DNA of 64,000 nucleotides from NCBI RefSeq assembly GCF_003568845.1, contig NZ_CP030126.1:2135001-2199000 (forward strand), given 5' to 3'. Under the pieces are notes generated by a model. It had not been told where the DNA came from, did not search any database, and saw nothing but the letters and a program-made list of their open reading frames with translations. This DNA is from Indioceanicola profundi. Its GTDB lineage: Bacteria; Pseudomonadota; Alphaproteobacteria; Azospirillales; Azospirillaceae. Of the stretch, positions 1 to 12,227 are shown piece after piece. The number at the start of each line of letters is the position of its first letter. Within the stretch, counting starts at the first letter, position 1. The translations under genes were made by a program, and so were the position numbers.

Positions 1-146
1 TAGGCATGGCAGATGCCCATCCCCTCGGTGGAGCCGATGGCGCCCATGGCCCCGGCCGAATTCCGCTTCTCCGTCCCGCTGGACGCGCAGGAGGCGTCGT
101 ATTTGGCGGCATCCGCCAGCACCTCCAGCTTTTCCCGCAGCTCCAT
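1..146 (-). CDS. Radical SAM protein, putative DNA modification/repair family (5' part only)
   Basis: The first 48 codons of a gene that runs off the left edge are visible on the minus strand. The translation starts MELREKLEVLADAAKYDASC and continues to a GxGICHA segment. An opening 'KLxxLADAAKYDASCASSG' followed by 'GICHxYxPDGRC' is, from memory, typical of the family annotated as putative DNA modification/repair radical SAM proteins. The CxxxCxxC cluster-binding motif would lie beyond the window, so the radical SAM call rests on the N-terminal match alone. The ATG at 146 is the only sensible start. The facing intergenic stretch (147-292) must hold its promoter. Confidence 0.75.
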   Translation of the reverse strand, partial: MELREKLEVLADAAKYDASCASSGTEKRNSAGAMGAIGSTEGMGICHA

Positions 147-232
147 CCCCGGCCCCGTTCCCGCTCACTGGTTCGCTGTATGTTCCATATAGTGCGCGGG
201 TAGGATCGGGAAACCGGGTGCGACAGGAAACA

Positions 233-264
233 CCCCGCGGGCCGGAAGCCCGCGGGGCGCTTTT
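233..264 (-). terminator. Intrinsic-terminator-like hairpin after the DUF3618 gene
   Basis: A perfect 10-bp stem (233-242 with 248-257) encloses a 5-nt loop. It is flanked by T-rich sequence on both sides (TTTT at 261-264 on the plus strand, TGTTT reading on the minus strand). It lies 30 nt past the stop of the minus-strand gene at 293-1615, so it probably ends that transcript. It could work in both directions. Confidence 0.6.
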
Positions 265-292
265 ACGTCAGTTGCCCAGGTTCGACAGATGC

Positions 293-1615
293 TCAGGTGC
301 GGTCCTTGCCGGTGGAGCCCGGAAGGTCGGTGCCGAGACCGCCGAAGCGCTTGGAATTGTCCGTCATCGGCGTGCCCGGCCCGGTGGTCCCGGTGGAGGA
401 ACCGTCGCCCTCGAAGGCCTTGGCGGCGCCCGCCGCCTTCTCACCCGACCGCTGGGTTCCGACCAGCTTGTCCGCATCGACGGAGCTGGAGGACGAGGTC
501 GAGCTGCCGGCCGTGCCCGAGGCCGGATTGCCGGTGGACGTGCCCAGACCGACCGTGCCGGCGGACATGCCGGAACCGGTGGTGCCATCCGACGTGTTGG
601 TCGCCAGCCTGCCGGTGGAGGACGGCGTCGATCCCGTCGTGCCGGTAGACATGCCGGTGGACGTGCCCGAACCCGTCGTGCCGGTTGAGGAGCCGCCCGG
701 CTCGAACGCCTTGGCGGCGTCGGACGCCTTCTCGCCGGACCGGTTATAGCCGGTCAGCTTCTGCGGGTCGGGGGAGCTGGAGTTGCTGTCCGTGCCGGAC
801 ATGAAACCGGTTGCAGAGCCCGTGGAAGTCCCTGCCGCGCCGGTGGAGCTGGAGCCGCCGCCGGCCAGCGCGCCCATTCCGGCCCCGGTGCTGCCCGCAC
901 CCGTGCTGCCGGCAGAGCTGCCCGTACCGGTCATTCCGGCGCTGCCAGCCGCGCCTGCGGTGGTGCCCAGGTTGGAGGCCGGCTTCGGAGCCGCAGGAGT
1001 TACGGAGGGGCCGTAGCCGGGTCCGCCCGGCTCACCCGCTCGTGGGAAGCTGGTGGAGCCGCTACGCAGGCCCGTCGGACGATAGGGGCCGGTGCCGGTG
1101 ATGCCGGAGGTGGAGATGCCGGAGGTGGAGCTGCGGCCGCCATTGCCGCCCATGCCGGTTCCGCGGTCGGTGTCCCGGAATGCCTCTGCCGCCTGCGCGG
1201 CACTCTCCGTACCACGGCGATAGCCGACCAGCGTCTCCGGGTCGGGGGAGCCGCCATAGGCGCTGCTGCCGCCATCCTCCACATGCATGTGGTGGCGCTC
1301 AGCCGGGAAGTTCGGCCCCAGCCGGTCGCGCATCGGGCGGTAGCGCCCGGCGCTCCGACGTCCGCCGCCGGCGATCTCCCAGGCCAGCCAGCCCAGCCCG
1401 ATGCCGATCAGCACAACGGGCAGCGGATTGCGCGCCACCACCTCGGTCACATCATCCACCAGGGCGCGGCCCTTCGGGTTGTCCCGCAGCCAGGACATCG
1501 CTCCGTCCATCATGCCGTCCGGAGACAGGCGGCGTTCGATTGCGCTGACGGTACGGGTCATGTCGCGGCGGGTTTCCTCTATCTCCCGCTCGATTTCCTC
1601 GGAACGCGTCGCCAT
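293..1615 (-). CDS. DUF3618 membrane protein with long Gly/Ser/Thr-rich tail
   Basis: A 440-aa protein. Residues 1-60 are a charged helical segment typical of DUF3618 (starts MATRSEEIEREIEETRRDM). One membrane helix follows at about 66-82. The remaining 350 residues are low complexity, rich in G, S and T. Embedded in the tail are three spaced copies of a degenerate 24-residue motif, D(P/A)xxLxGxxRSGEKAxxAAKAFE, at about 123-146, 281-305 and 379-402. The function of the family is unknown; members often sit with envelope or phage-shock-type proteins. A GGAGGAG ribosome site lies just upstream of the ATG. No partner gene adjoins it here. The tail is probably disordered and outside the membrane helix, but its orientation is not evident. 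Confidence 0.8.
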   Translation of the reverse strand: MATRSEEIEREIEETRRDMTRTVSAIERRLSPDGMMDGAMSWLRDNPKGRALVDDVTEVVARNPLPVVLIGIGLGWLAWEIAGGGRRSAGRYRPMRDRLGPNFPAERHHMHVEDGGSSAYGGSPDPETLVGYRRGTESAAQAAEAFRDTDRGTGMGGNGGRSSTSGISTSGITGTGPYRPTGLRSGSTSFPRAGEPGGPGYGPSVTPAAPKPASNLGTTAGAAGSAGMTGTGSSAGSTGAGSTGAGMGALAGGGSSSTGAAGTSTGSATGFMSGTDSNSSSPDPQKLTGYNRSGEKASDAAKAFEPGGSSTGTTGSGTSTGMSTGTTGSTPSSTGRLATNTSDGTTGSGMSAGTVGLGTSTGNPASGTAGSSTSSSSSVDADKLVGTQRSGEKAAGAAKAFEGDGSSTGTTGPGTPMTDNSKRFGGLGTDLPGSTGKDRT

Positions 1616-1764
1616 GGAAACTCCTCCTGGTCCAATGTTCCCCTTTCAACTGCCGAGCCACCGAAAGAGTTTCATCCTCCATGCCGCCCGCCCATGGGGC
1701 GCAGCCATTGGAGCAGCGTGCGCCCTGGTCTAGACTGGCCGGGACTTGAGGCTGGAGGGCGGGA

Positions 1765-2262
1765 ATGTGGCGGTGGGCACGGGGCTTGACGCTGGCGGTG
1801 CTGGCGGGGACGGCCTGCCTTTCCACACCCGCCCCTGCCGCTGACGTCCGCCCGCCCGATCAGGTTCCCTCCCCCGCAGTCCCCCAGGCGCCGGGGTCTC
1901 CGCCCATCGACCGGGAGCTGAAGCGCGAGGTGCCGCCGCCCAGGCCTTCCTGGCGTTCGCGGGATCGCATCGTCTATGCCTTCGACCGGCCGGCCGCCGA
2001 CCTCCTGGCGCCATCGCCCGAATTGTCGGCTGCGTGCCGGCGGGGCCGGTTCATACAGCGCGTGAACCTGCTGTACCGCGCCTTCGGCCCGCAGGAGCAG
2101 CCATTGGGCGTGGCCTATGGCAGGGCGGCCATCAATCTGGTCGATCCGGGCCGGCTGCGCCGCGAGGACACCGTCTATTTCTTCGAAGAGCAGGACACGG
2201 GGCGCTGCACCGTACACACCGCCCTGCTGGAGGATATCCGCCCCTACTTCGTCGGCCCCTGA
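1765..2262 (+). CDS. Exported protein of unknown function
   Basis: A 165-aa protein with a clear signal peptide: a positive start (MWRWARG), a hydrophobic core to about residue 18, and an APAA-type cleavage site near residues 23-26. After a proline-rich linker comes a mostly hydrophilic domain with one or two Cys residues, ending ...ALLEDIRPYFVGP. I do not recognise the family. The gene is monocistronic, between the divergent DUF3618 gene and carB. Periplasmic location is inferred from the signal peptide. Confidence 0.65.
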   Translation: MWRWARGLTLAVLAGTACLSTPAPAADVRPPDQVPSPAVPQAPGSPPIDRELKREVPPPRPSWRSRDRIVYAFDRPAADLLAPSPELSAACRRGRFIQRVNLLYRAFGPQEQPLGVAYGRAAINLVDPGRLRREDTVYFFEEQDTGRCTVHTALLEDIRPYFVGP

Positions 2263-2369
2263 GGCTGATCCTTCATGTTCCTGCCGGCTGCGTCACTGGC
2301 GCATGCCCGCACCCCGGTATCCGAACTTCCCCTGTATGGCCGGCGTCTCTATATAGGGCGGTCAGCCGG

Positions 2370-2405
2370 GCACCCCCCGCCCAATTGCTAGGGCCGGGGT
2401 GCTTT
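2370..2405 (+). terminator. Hairpin upstream of carB (terminator or attenuator)
   Basis: A 7-bp outer stem (2370-2376 with 2396-2402) continues into a GCCC/GGGC inner stem and is followed by only a short TTT. It lies 108 nt past the stop of the secreted-protein gene and 42 nt before carB. It may end the upstream transcript or act as a leader attenuator for carB. The short T-run makes either role uncertain. Confidence 0.35.
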
Positions 2406-2446
2406 CGTGCGACCATGGCGACCCTTTTGACCAGAGAAGCAGGCCC

Positions 2447-5731
<3,285 letters not shown>

Positions 5732-5745
5732 AGGCAAGGCGCCTG

Positions 5746-5777
5746 CGGCGCGGGAAACCGCGCCGTTGGGCTTTTAT
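5746..5777 (+). terminator. carB terminator
   Basis: A perfect 8-bp GC stem (5746-5753 with 5758-5765) is closed by a GAAA tetraloop and followed by TTGGGCTTTTATT. It lies directly after the carB stop and before greA. Confidence 0.6.
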
Positions 5778-5816
5778 TATCTTGCGCTAACGCGTTCACG
5801 CAGGAAGTAGGGAACG

Positions 5817-6290
5817 ATGGAAAAGGTTCCGATGACGGCCCGGGGGTTCAACCGGCTGCAGGAAGAGCTGAAGCACCTGAAGAGCGTCGAACGGCCGGCG
5901 GTGATCAAGGCCATCGCCGAGGCCCGCGAGCATGGTGATCTGTCGGAGAACGCGGAATACCACGCCGCGCGTGAGCGCCAGTCCTTCATCGAAGGCCGTG
6001 TCATGGAGCTGGAGGACAAGATCTCCCGTGCCGAGGTGATCGAGCCGTCGAAGCTGTCCGGCGACAGCATCAAGTTCGGCGCGACCGTCACGCTGGCGGA
6101 TGAGGATACGGACGAGGAGTCCACCTACCAGATCGTCGGCCAGGATGAGAGCGACATCAAATCCGGCTTCATCTCTATCACCAGCCCGCTGGCGCGTGCC
6201 CTGATCGGCAAGCATGTCGGAGAAGCGGTGGAAGTGACCACACCCGGCGGCTCCAAGAGCTACGAAATCATCGACATCGCCTTCAAGTAA
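5817..6290 (+). CDS. greA: Transcription elongation factor GreA
   Basis: A 157-aa protein, the standard length. It rescues backtracked RNA polymerase by stimulating transcript cleavage through the secondary channel. Residues 1-75 form the coiled-coil hairpin with the conserved acidic tip: D41 and E44 lie in [11 protein letters not shown], the same positions as in E. coli. Residues 80-157 form the FKBP-like globular domain, ending in the usual YEIIDIAFK. It follows carB, separated by a probable terminator, so it likely has its own promoter in the AT-richer stretch 5770-5810. Confidence 0.96.
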   Translation: MEKVPMTARGFNRLQEELKHLKSVERPAVIKAIAEAREHGDLSENAEYHAARERQSFIEGRVMELEDKISRAEVIEPSKLSGDSIKFGATVTLADEDTDEESTYQIVGQDESDIKSGFISITSPLARALIGKHVGEAVEVTTPGGSKSYEIIDIAFK

Positions 6291-6358
6291 GCGGGGGCGC
6301 AGGGTCGGATCGGCCGACAGGTTGCTGTTCCCAGGCAGGTTGTTTGTATGAATTCCTT

Positions 6359-6386
6359 CGTCATCCCGGCTTTCGTCGGGATGACG
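6359..6386. repeat. Extragenic palindrome, CGTCATCCCG type
   Basis: A 10-bp perfect inverted repeat (6359-6368 with 6377-6386) around an 8-nt loop, between greA and mlaE. The GTCATCCCGGC core resembles widespread alphaproteobacterial extragenic palindromes, and a related copy lies at 14153-14170. It has no T-run, so it is not an obvious terminator. Confidence 0.55.
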
Positions 6387-6557
6387 GGAAGATAAAAGGG
6401 TACGGTCGCCGTACCCTTGTTCGTCTGGGCCGTGTTCTCCCACCGCCCGATCCCCGATCCGATCGCCAGGGGGTGCCCTTTCGGGCGGGGCTTGCTATAT
6501 CCCCTTCGTCCCCGTCCGGTCCTTGGCACCGGACCAAGCAGAAGCGCCGGATCGCCC

Positions 6558-7324
6558 ATGCCCTTTCTCAGCCCTATCGGCCGCACCGCCCTGACCTTCA
6601 TGGAAGCGACGGGCCGGCTGATGATGTTCACCGCATTGGCCCTGTCCCACTGCGTGCGCCCACCCTTCTATCTGCGCCATCTCGGCCGGCAGATGATGGA
6701 TATCGGCTATTACAGCCTGCCCGTGGTGGGGCTGACCGCCATCTTCACCGGCATGGTGCTGGCGCTGCAGAGCTACAGCGGCTTCTCCCGCTTCGAGGCG
6801 GAGAGCGCCATCGCCACCGTGGTGGTCCTGTCCGTCACCCGCGAACTGGGACCGGTGCTGGCGGGGCTGATGGTGGCGGGGCGCATCGGCGCCGCCATGG
6901 CGGCGGAACTGGGCACGATGCGGGTGACGGAGCAGGTGGACGCGCTGACCACGCTGAGCACCAACCCCTTCAAGTACTTGATCGCCCCGCGGCTGATCGC
7001 CGGCGTGCTGATGCTGCCCTGCCTGGTGCTGGTGGCGGACATCATCGGCGTCTTCGGCGGCTTCCTGATCAGCGTCTACCGGCTGGATTTCAACCCCGCG
7101 ACCTACATCCGGAACTCCTGGCAGTATCTGGAGGTGATGGACGTGGTCTCCGGCCTGGTGAAGGCGGCGGCCTTCGGCTTCGTGATCTCGCTGATGGGCT
7201 GCTATCACGGCTACAATTCCAGGGGCGGCGCCCAGGGCGTGGGTGCGGCCACCACCAACGCGGTGGTCAGCGCCAGCATCCTGATCCTGGTGCTGAACTA
7301 CCTGCTGACGGGGATCTTCTTCTC

Positions 7325-7328
<4 letters not shown>
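6558..7328 (+). CDS. mlaE: MlaE-type ABC transporter permease (phospholipid trafficking)
   Basis: A 256-aa inner-membrane permease of the MlaE/Ttg2B family with five to six hydrophobic helices. It contains the conserved segments YYSLPVVGLTAIFTGMVLALQ and ELGPVLAGLMVAGRIGAA. With MlaF, MlaD and MlaB homologues it moves phospholipids between the membranes to keep the outer membrane asymmetric. The ATG at 6558 gives a normal MPFLSPIGR start. Its stop overlaps the mlaF start (ATGA), so the two are translationally coupled. No mlaD follows, so the substrate-binding subunit must be encoded elsewhere. Confidence 0.92.
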
Positions 7329-8140
<812 letters not shown>

Positions 8141-8329
8141 CCCGTCCGGGCTGCCCCCTTCTCCCTCCGAACGTAAGCTGGAACCGCCGCCCACTGACCG
8201 CGTTCACCCTGTGCACCCGGGCGCGCCTCAGCGCTATCGGGTGCCGGCGGTACCATCGGCTTGAGCCAGGAATCGTCGCCCTCCATCAGAGGCGCCGGTT
8301 GACGGTGCCGGCACCGGTCGGAGCACGAC

Positions 8330-9475
8330 GTGGCGGAACCCGCATTCGCGATCCAGCAGGGGAACGGCGGCAACGAACAGGCGCGGGAGGACCGCCAAGT
8401 CCGTGTGGCGCTGATCGGGGTGGGCAACTGCGCCTCCTCCCTGGTCCAGGGCATCCATTATTACCGCGACGCGGGCGACAATGCCCATGTGCCGGGGCTG
8501 ATGAATGTCCGTCTCGGCGGCTATCATGTCGGCGATGTGAAGATCAGCGCCGCCTTCGACATTGCCCATTCCAAGGTTGGGTTGGACGTATCGGAAGCGA
8601 TTCTTGCCGAGCCGAACAATACCAAGCGCTTCGCACAGGTGCCGCATCTGGGCGTTCCGGTTCGCCGCGGCCCCACCCTGGACGGGTTCGGCAAGTATCT
8701 CCGCCAAACCGTGAAGGAAAGCGACGAGCAGCCCTGCAATGTCGCGCAGGTGCTGCAGGATACGGGAACGCAGGTCGTCGTCTCCTACCTGCCAGTCGGC
8801 TCGGAGCGGGCGACGGAGTTCTATGCCGGAGAGGCTTTGAAAGCCGGCTGCGCCTTCGTCAACTGCATTCCCGTCTTCATCGCCAGCCGGCCGGAATGGC
8901 GCCAGCGCTTCGAAGAGGCCGGGCTGCCGCTGATCGGCGACGATATCAAGTCGCAGGTCGGCGCCACCATCGTGCACCGGGTGCTGACCAACCTGTTCCG
9001 GGAACGCGGGGTGCGGCTGGACCACACCTACCAGCTCAATTTCGGCGGCAATTCCGACTTCATGAACATGCTGGAGCGGGAGCGGCTGGAATCCAAGAAG
9101 ATCAGCAAGACCCAGAGCGTCGTCAGCCAGATGGCCGAACCGCTGGCCAATGAGGACGCCCATGTCGGCCCCAGCGACTTCGTCCCCTGGCTGACCGACC
9201 GGAAATGGTGCCATATCCGCATGGAGGGCACCGGCTTCGGCGACGTTCCGCTGAACATCGAGCTGAAGCTGGAAGTCTGGGACAGCCCCAATTCGGCCGG
9301 CGTGGTGATCGACGCCGTGCGCTGCGCCAAGCTTGGGCTGGACCGCGGCTTGGCCGGCCCGCTCGAAGGCCCGTCCAGCTATTTCATGAAATCCCCGCCC
9401 CGCCAGTATACCGACGCGGAGGCCCGTGCCCTGACCCGCGCCTTCATCGACGGTGAGGCCGCGGAGTCCGTCTGA
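8330..9475 (+). CDS. ino1: Inositol-3-phosphate synthase
   Basis: A 381-aa protein of the myo-inositol-1-phosphate synthase family, short prokaryotic type. It converts glucose 6-phosphate to inositol 3-phosphate with NAD+. The NAD-binding motif is [13 protein letters not shown] at about 29-41. Other family segments are [33 protein letters not shown] and [11 protein letters not shown]. Translation starts at a GTG with GGAG 8-9 nt upstream. Its stop overlaps the ATG of the next gene (TGATG), making it the first gene of a nine-gene run. Inositol synthesis placed beside glycosyltransferases and a PIG-L deacetylase suggests that inositol is a building block of the cluster product. Confidence 0.93.
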   Translation: MAEPAFAIQQGNGGNEQAREDRQVRVALIGVGNCASSLVQGIHYYRDAGDNAHVPGLMNVRLGGYHVGDVKISAAFDIAHSKVGLDVSEAILAEPNNTKRFAQVPHLGVPVRRGPTLDGFGKYLRQTVKESDEQPCNVAQVLQDTGTQVVVSYLPVGSERATEFYAGEALKAGCAFVNCIPVFIASRPEWRQRFEEAGLPLIGDDIKSQVGATIVHRVLTNLFRERGVRLDHTYQLNFGGNSDFMNMLERERLESKKISKTQSVVSQMAEPLANEDAHVGPSDFVPWLTDRKWCHIRMEGTGFGDVPLNIELKLEVWDSPNSAGVVIDAVRCAKLGLDRGLAGPLEGPSSYFMKSPPRQYTDAEARALTRAFIDGEAAESV

Positions 9476-10605
9476 TGAAACTCCTGGTCTTCGGCCTGAC
9501 CATGTCCTCGTCCTGGGGCAACGGGCATGCCACGCTATGGCGCGGCTTGGCTGCCGCCCTGGCCCGACGGGGACACAAGCTGGTTTTCCTGGAGCGGGAT
9601 CAGAGCTGGTACGCGGACAACCGCGACATGACCGAACTGCCCGCCCCCGGTGAGCTGGTGCTCTACCGGGACTGGGAGGAGGCGGTGGCGGTCGCCCGGC
9701 GGCATCTTCCCGACGCCGACGCCGCCATGGTCACCAGCTACTGCCCCGACGGCATCGCCGCCAGCGAGCTTGTGCTGGAGGAGGCGCGCGGCACCCGCAT
9801 CTTCTACGATCTCGACACGCCGGTCACGCTGTCGCGGCTGGAGGCCGGGGAAACGCTGGACTATGTGCCGCCCGGCGGGCTCTCCGGCTTCGATCTGGTG
9901 CTGAGCTACACCGGCGGCCGGGCGCTGGACCTGCTGCGCGACCGGCTCGGGGCCAAGCGCACGGTTCCGCTGTACGGCCATGTCGACCCAGCGGTGCACC
10001 GCCCGACGGAGCCGCAGTCCCATTACCGCTCCGACCTCTCCTATCTCGGCACCTATGCCGAGGACCGGCAGCAGGCGCTGGAGAAGCTGTTCATCGATGC
10101 CGCGCGCCAACTGCCGGACCGGCGCTTCTGCATCGGCGGCGCCCAATATCCGCAGGATTTCCCCTGGACGGACAACATCTTCTTCGTCCGGCACCTGCCG
10201 CCGGCGGAGCATCCGGCCTTCTTCTCCTCCTCCCGGCTGACGCTGAACGTCACCCGCAAGGCCATGGCTGAAATGGGCTGGTGCCCGTCCGGCCGGCTGT
10301 TCGAGGCGGCGGCCTGCGGCTGCCCCCTGATCAGCGACCATTGGGAAGGGCTGGACCATTTCTTCACGCCCGGCGAGGAAATCCTGGTCGCCAAGTCCAC
10401 CGAGGACACCGAAGCCGCCGTGGAGATGGAGGACCAGCCCCTGCGCAGCATCGCGGAGGCGGCGCGGGCGCGGGTCCTGGCCGACCACACCGCCGATGCC
10501 CGCGTCGGCGAGCTGCTGTCCGCCATCGAAGCGGCCCGCCGCCCCCTGCCTCGGCACGCCGATCCGCACGCCGCCATCCGATCCATCTCCGCGACTGGAG
10601 CCTGA
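9475..10605 (+). CDS. CgeB-like glycosyltransferase
   Basis: A 376-aa protein that looks like a GT-B glycosyltransferase of the CgeB/DUF3880 type. The N-terminal half carries a nucleotide-sugar-like Rossmann start ([20 protein letters not shown]). The C-terminal half has the family block LTLNVTRKAMAEMGWCPSGR, then FEAAACGCPLISD and FFTPGEEILVA, where donor sugar is usually bound. It is soluble, without membrane segments. It overlaps the inositol-phosphate synthase stop and is followed 3 nt later by the nucleotidyltransferase. Donor and acceptor are not evident; an inositol-derived acceptor is inference from context. Confidence 0.8.
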   Translation: MKLLVFGLTMSSSWGNGHATLWRGLAAALARRGHKLVFLERDQSWYADNRDMTELPAPGELVLYRDWEEAVAVARRHLPDADAAMVTSYCPDGIAASELVLEEARGTRIFYDLDTPVTLSRLEAGETLDYVPPGGLSGFDLVLSYTGGRALDLLRDRLGAKRTVPLYGHVDPAVHRPTEPQSHYRSDLSYLGTYAEDRQQALEKLFIDAARQLPDRRFCIGGAQYPQDFPWTDNIFFVRHLPPAEHPAFFSSSRLTLNVTRKAMAEMGWCPSGRLFEAAACGCPLISDHWEGLDHFFTPGEEILVAKSTEDTEAAVEMEDQPLRSIAEAARARVLADHTADARVGELLSAIEAARRPLPRHADPHAAIRSISATGA

Positions 10606-10608
10606 CCC

Positions 10609-11406
10609 ATGTGGGGCATCGTACCCGCCGCCGGCAGCGGCACGCGAATCCAGCCACTCGCCTTCTCAAAGGAACTGCTGCCCGTCGGCAGCCGCCTGGA
10701 CGGCGAAACCGAACGGCCGCGCGCCGTCAGCGAATATCTGCTGGAGCGCATGGTGCTGGGCGGGGCGGACAAGGTCTGCTTCGTCATTGGGCCGGCCAAG
10801 TCCGACATCATGGAATATTACGGCGGCGGCTATGGCCAGGCCTCCATCGCCTATGTGGTCCAGCCCAACCCGGGCGGGCTGTGCGACGCGATCTTCCGCG
10901 CGCTGCCCCTGATCCCCCCGGATGAGCCGGTGATCATCGGGCTGCCGGACACGGTCTGGTTTCCGGACGACGCGCTGAAGCACCTGCCGAACGACAAGCT
11001 GTCCTTCCTGCTGTTCCCGGTGGAACGGCCGGAGCTGTTCGACGCCGTCATCACGGACGAGACCGGGCGCGTGCAGGAGATCCAGGTCAAGCAAGCCGGC
11101 GCTGCGTCCCGCTGGGTCTGGGGCGCCTTCAAGATGCCGGGCCACATCCTGGCCGAGCTGCACGATCTGTGGCGGGAGCGGGAGCGGCAGGACGAGTACA
11201 TGGGCACGCTGGTCAACGCCTGGATTGCGCGCGGCGGCCACGCCGTCGGTATCCGGGCGGGGGAAGCCTATGTGGATGTCGGCACGGTGCACGGATACCG
11301 CGCCGCCATCGGGCTGCTGAGCGGTCAGGTCGATCAGGGCGGCGGGCTGACTCAGGCTGCCAAGGAACTTCGACGCACGGATGCGACCGTTTCCAGGGGG
11401 ACATGA
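10609..11406 (+). CDS. Sugar-phosphate nucleotidyltransferase
   Basis: A 265-aa protein of the NTP_transferase (RmlA/GalU-like) superfamily. The signature GSGTR is at residues 9-13 in VPAAGSGTRIQPLAFSKELL. The Lys after FS is the usual catalytic Lys, and LPDT near residue 108 supplies a metal-binding Asp. Such enzymes join a sugar 1-phosphate to NTP to make an activated donor. It is shorter than GalU or RmlA (about 290). It sits between two transferase genes with only a few bases on each side, and its stop overlaps the start of the methyltransferase. It probably supplies the NDP-sugar used in this cluster. Confidence 0.85.
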   Translation: MWGIVPAAGSGTRIQPLAFSKELLPVGSRLDGETERPRAVSEYLLERMVLGGADKVCFVIGPAKSDIMEYYGGGYGQASIAYVVQPNPGGLCDAIFRALPLIPPDEPVIIGLPDTVWFPDDALKHLPNDKLSFLLFPVERPELFDAVITDETGRVQEIQVKQAGAASRWVWGAFKMPGHILAELHDLWRERERQDEYMGTLVNAWIARGGHAVGIRAGEAYVDVGTVHGYRAAIGLLSGQVDQGGGLTQAAKELRRTDATVSRGT

Positions 11407-12188
11407 TGCACATGACGCAGTTGGGCGGGGTCAGCCCCTTGGACCGGGAGGAGCTTGAGCGGCGCATTGCCGAACTCGCCCCCTGGTTCCACAATCTGGA
11501 CTTGAACGGGGTACGCACCGCCCCCGACCATTTCCTGCACGACTATCCCGCCACCAAATGGCAGCGCTTCGCCCATGCGGTCCCGCAGAATCTGACGGGC
11601 AAGACCGTGCTGGATATCGGCTGCAACGCCGGTTTTTATTCCATGGAGATGAAGCGCCGCGGGGCGGAGAGGGTCGTGGCGGTCGACAGCGACCCGCATT
11701 ATCTGGCGCAGGCCCGCTTCGCGGCGGAGGTCAACGGGCTGGATATCGAGTTTCGCGAGCTCTCGGTCTATGACGTCGGCAAGCTTGGCGAGAAGTTCGA
11801 CCTCGTCCTGTTCCTGGGCGTTCTCTATCATCTGCGCCATCCCCTGCTGGCGCTGGACCTGATCCGTGAGCATGTCGCCGGCGATCTGCTGGTATTCCAG
11901 TCCATGCAGCGCGGGGCCAAGGACAGCAAGGAGTGGGCGCAGGACTACGACTTCTGGGTCAAGGATCAGTTCGACGATCCGGCTTGGCCCAAGATGCATT
12001 TCGTCGAACATTACTATTCCGGGGACTGGACCAATTGGTGGGTTCCCAACAATGCGGCGGCTGAGGCCATGCTGCGCAGTGCCGGTTTCGAGATCATCGA
12101 TCATCCGGAGCAGGAGGTCTTTGTCTGCCGGGCCACCAAACCGCCCTACGGCCTTGGCGCTGTCTATCCGGCCCAAGGGCCGGCGTAA
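11406..12188 (+). CDS. Class I SAM-dependent methyltransferase (CmoB/DUF1698-like)
   Basis: A 260-aa protein with motif I VLDIGCNAGFYSMEMKRRGA at about 68-87, an acidic post-I residue (AVDSD), and motif LVLFLGVLYHLRHPLLALD, a pattern seen in CmoB/DUF1698-type methyltransferases. From memory, similar proteins are recognised as a separate family in glycosyltransferase clusters. Three Met codons are close together (11403, 11406, 11412). The AGGGGG at 11395-11400 fits best with 11406 or 11412. The ATG at 11403 overlaps the previous stop but is too close to the ribosome site. The likely role is O- or C-methylation of the cluster product; the substrate is unknown. Confidence 0.85.
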   Translation: MHMTQLGGVSPLDREELERRIAELAPWFHNLDLNGVRTAPDHFLHDYPATKWQRFAHAVPQNLTGKTVLDIGCNAGFYSMEMKRRGAERVVAVDSDPHYLAQARFAAEVNGLDIEFRELSVYDVGKLGEKFDLVLFLGVLYHLRHPLLALDLIREHVAGDLLVFQSMQRGAKDSKEWAQDYDFWVKDQFDDPAWPKMHFVEHYYSGDWTNWWVPNNAAAEAMLRSAGFEIIDHPEQEVFVCRATKPPYGLGAVYPAQGPA

Positions 12189-12227
12189 GCCGGTGAGCGC
12201 CAAAAGAACGTTGAATGAGGGAGCACC

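Noticed and set aside
300-1260. Repeated GC-rich tracts suggesting a CRISPR-like or satellite array
   Set aside because: The repetition comes from Gly/Ser/Thr codons of the DUF3618 protein tail; unit lengths vary and there are no spacers.
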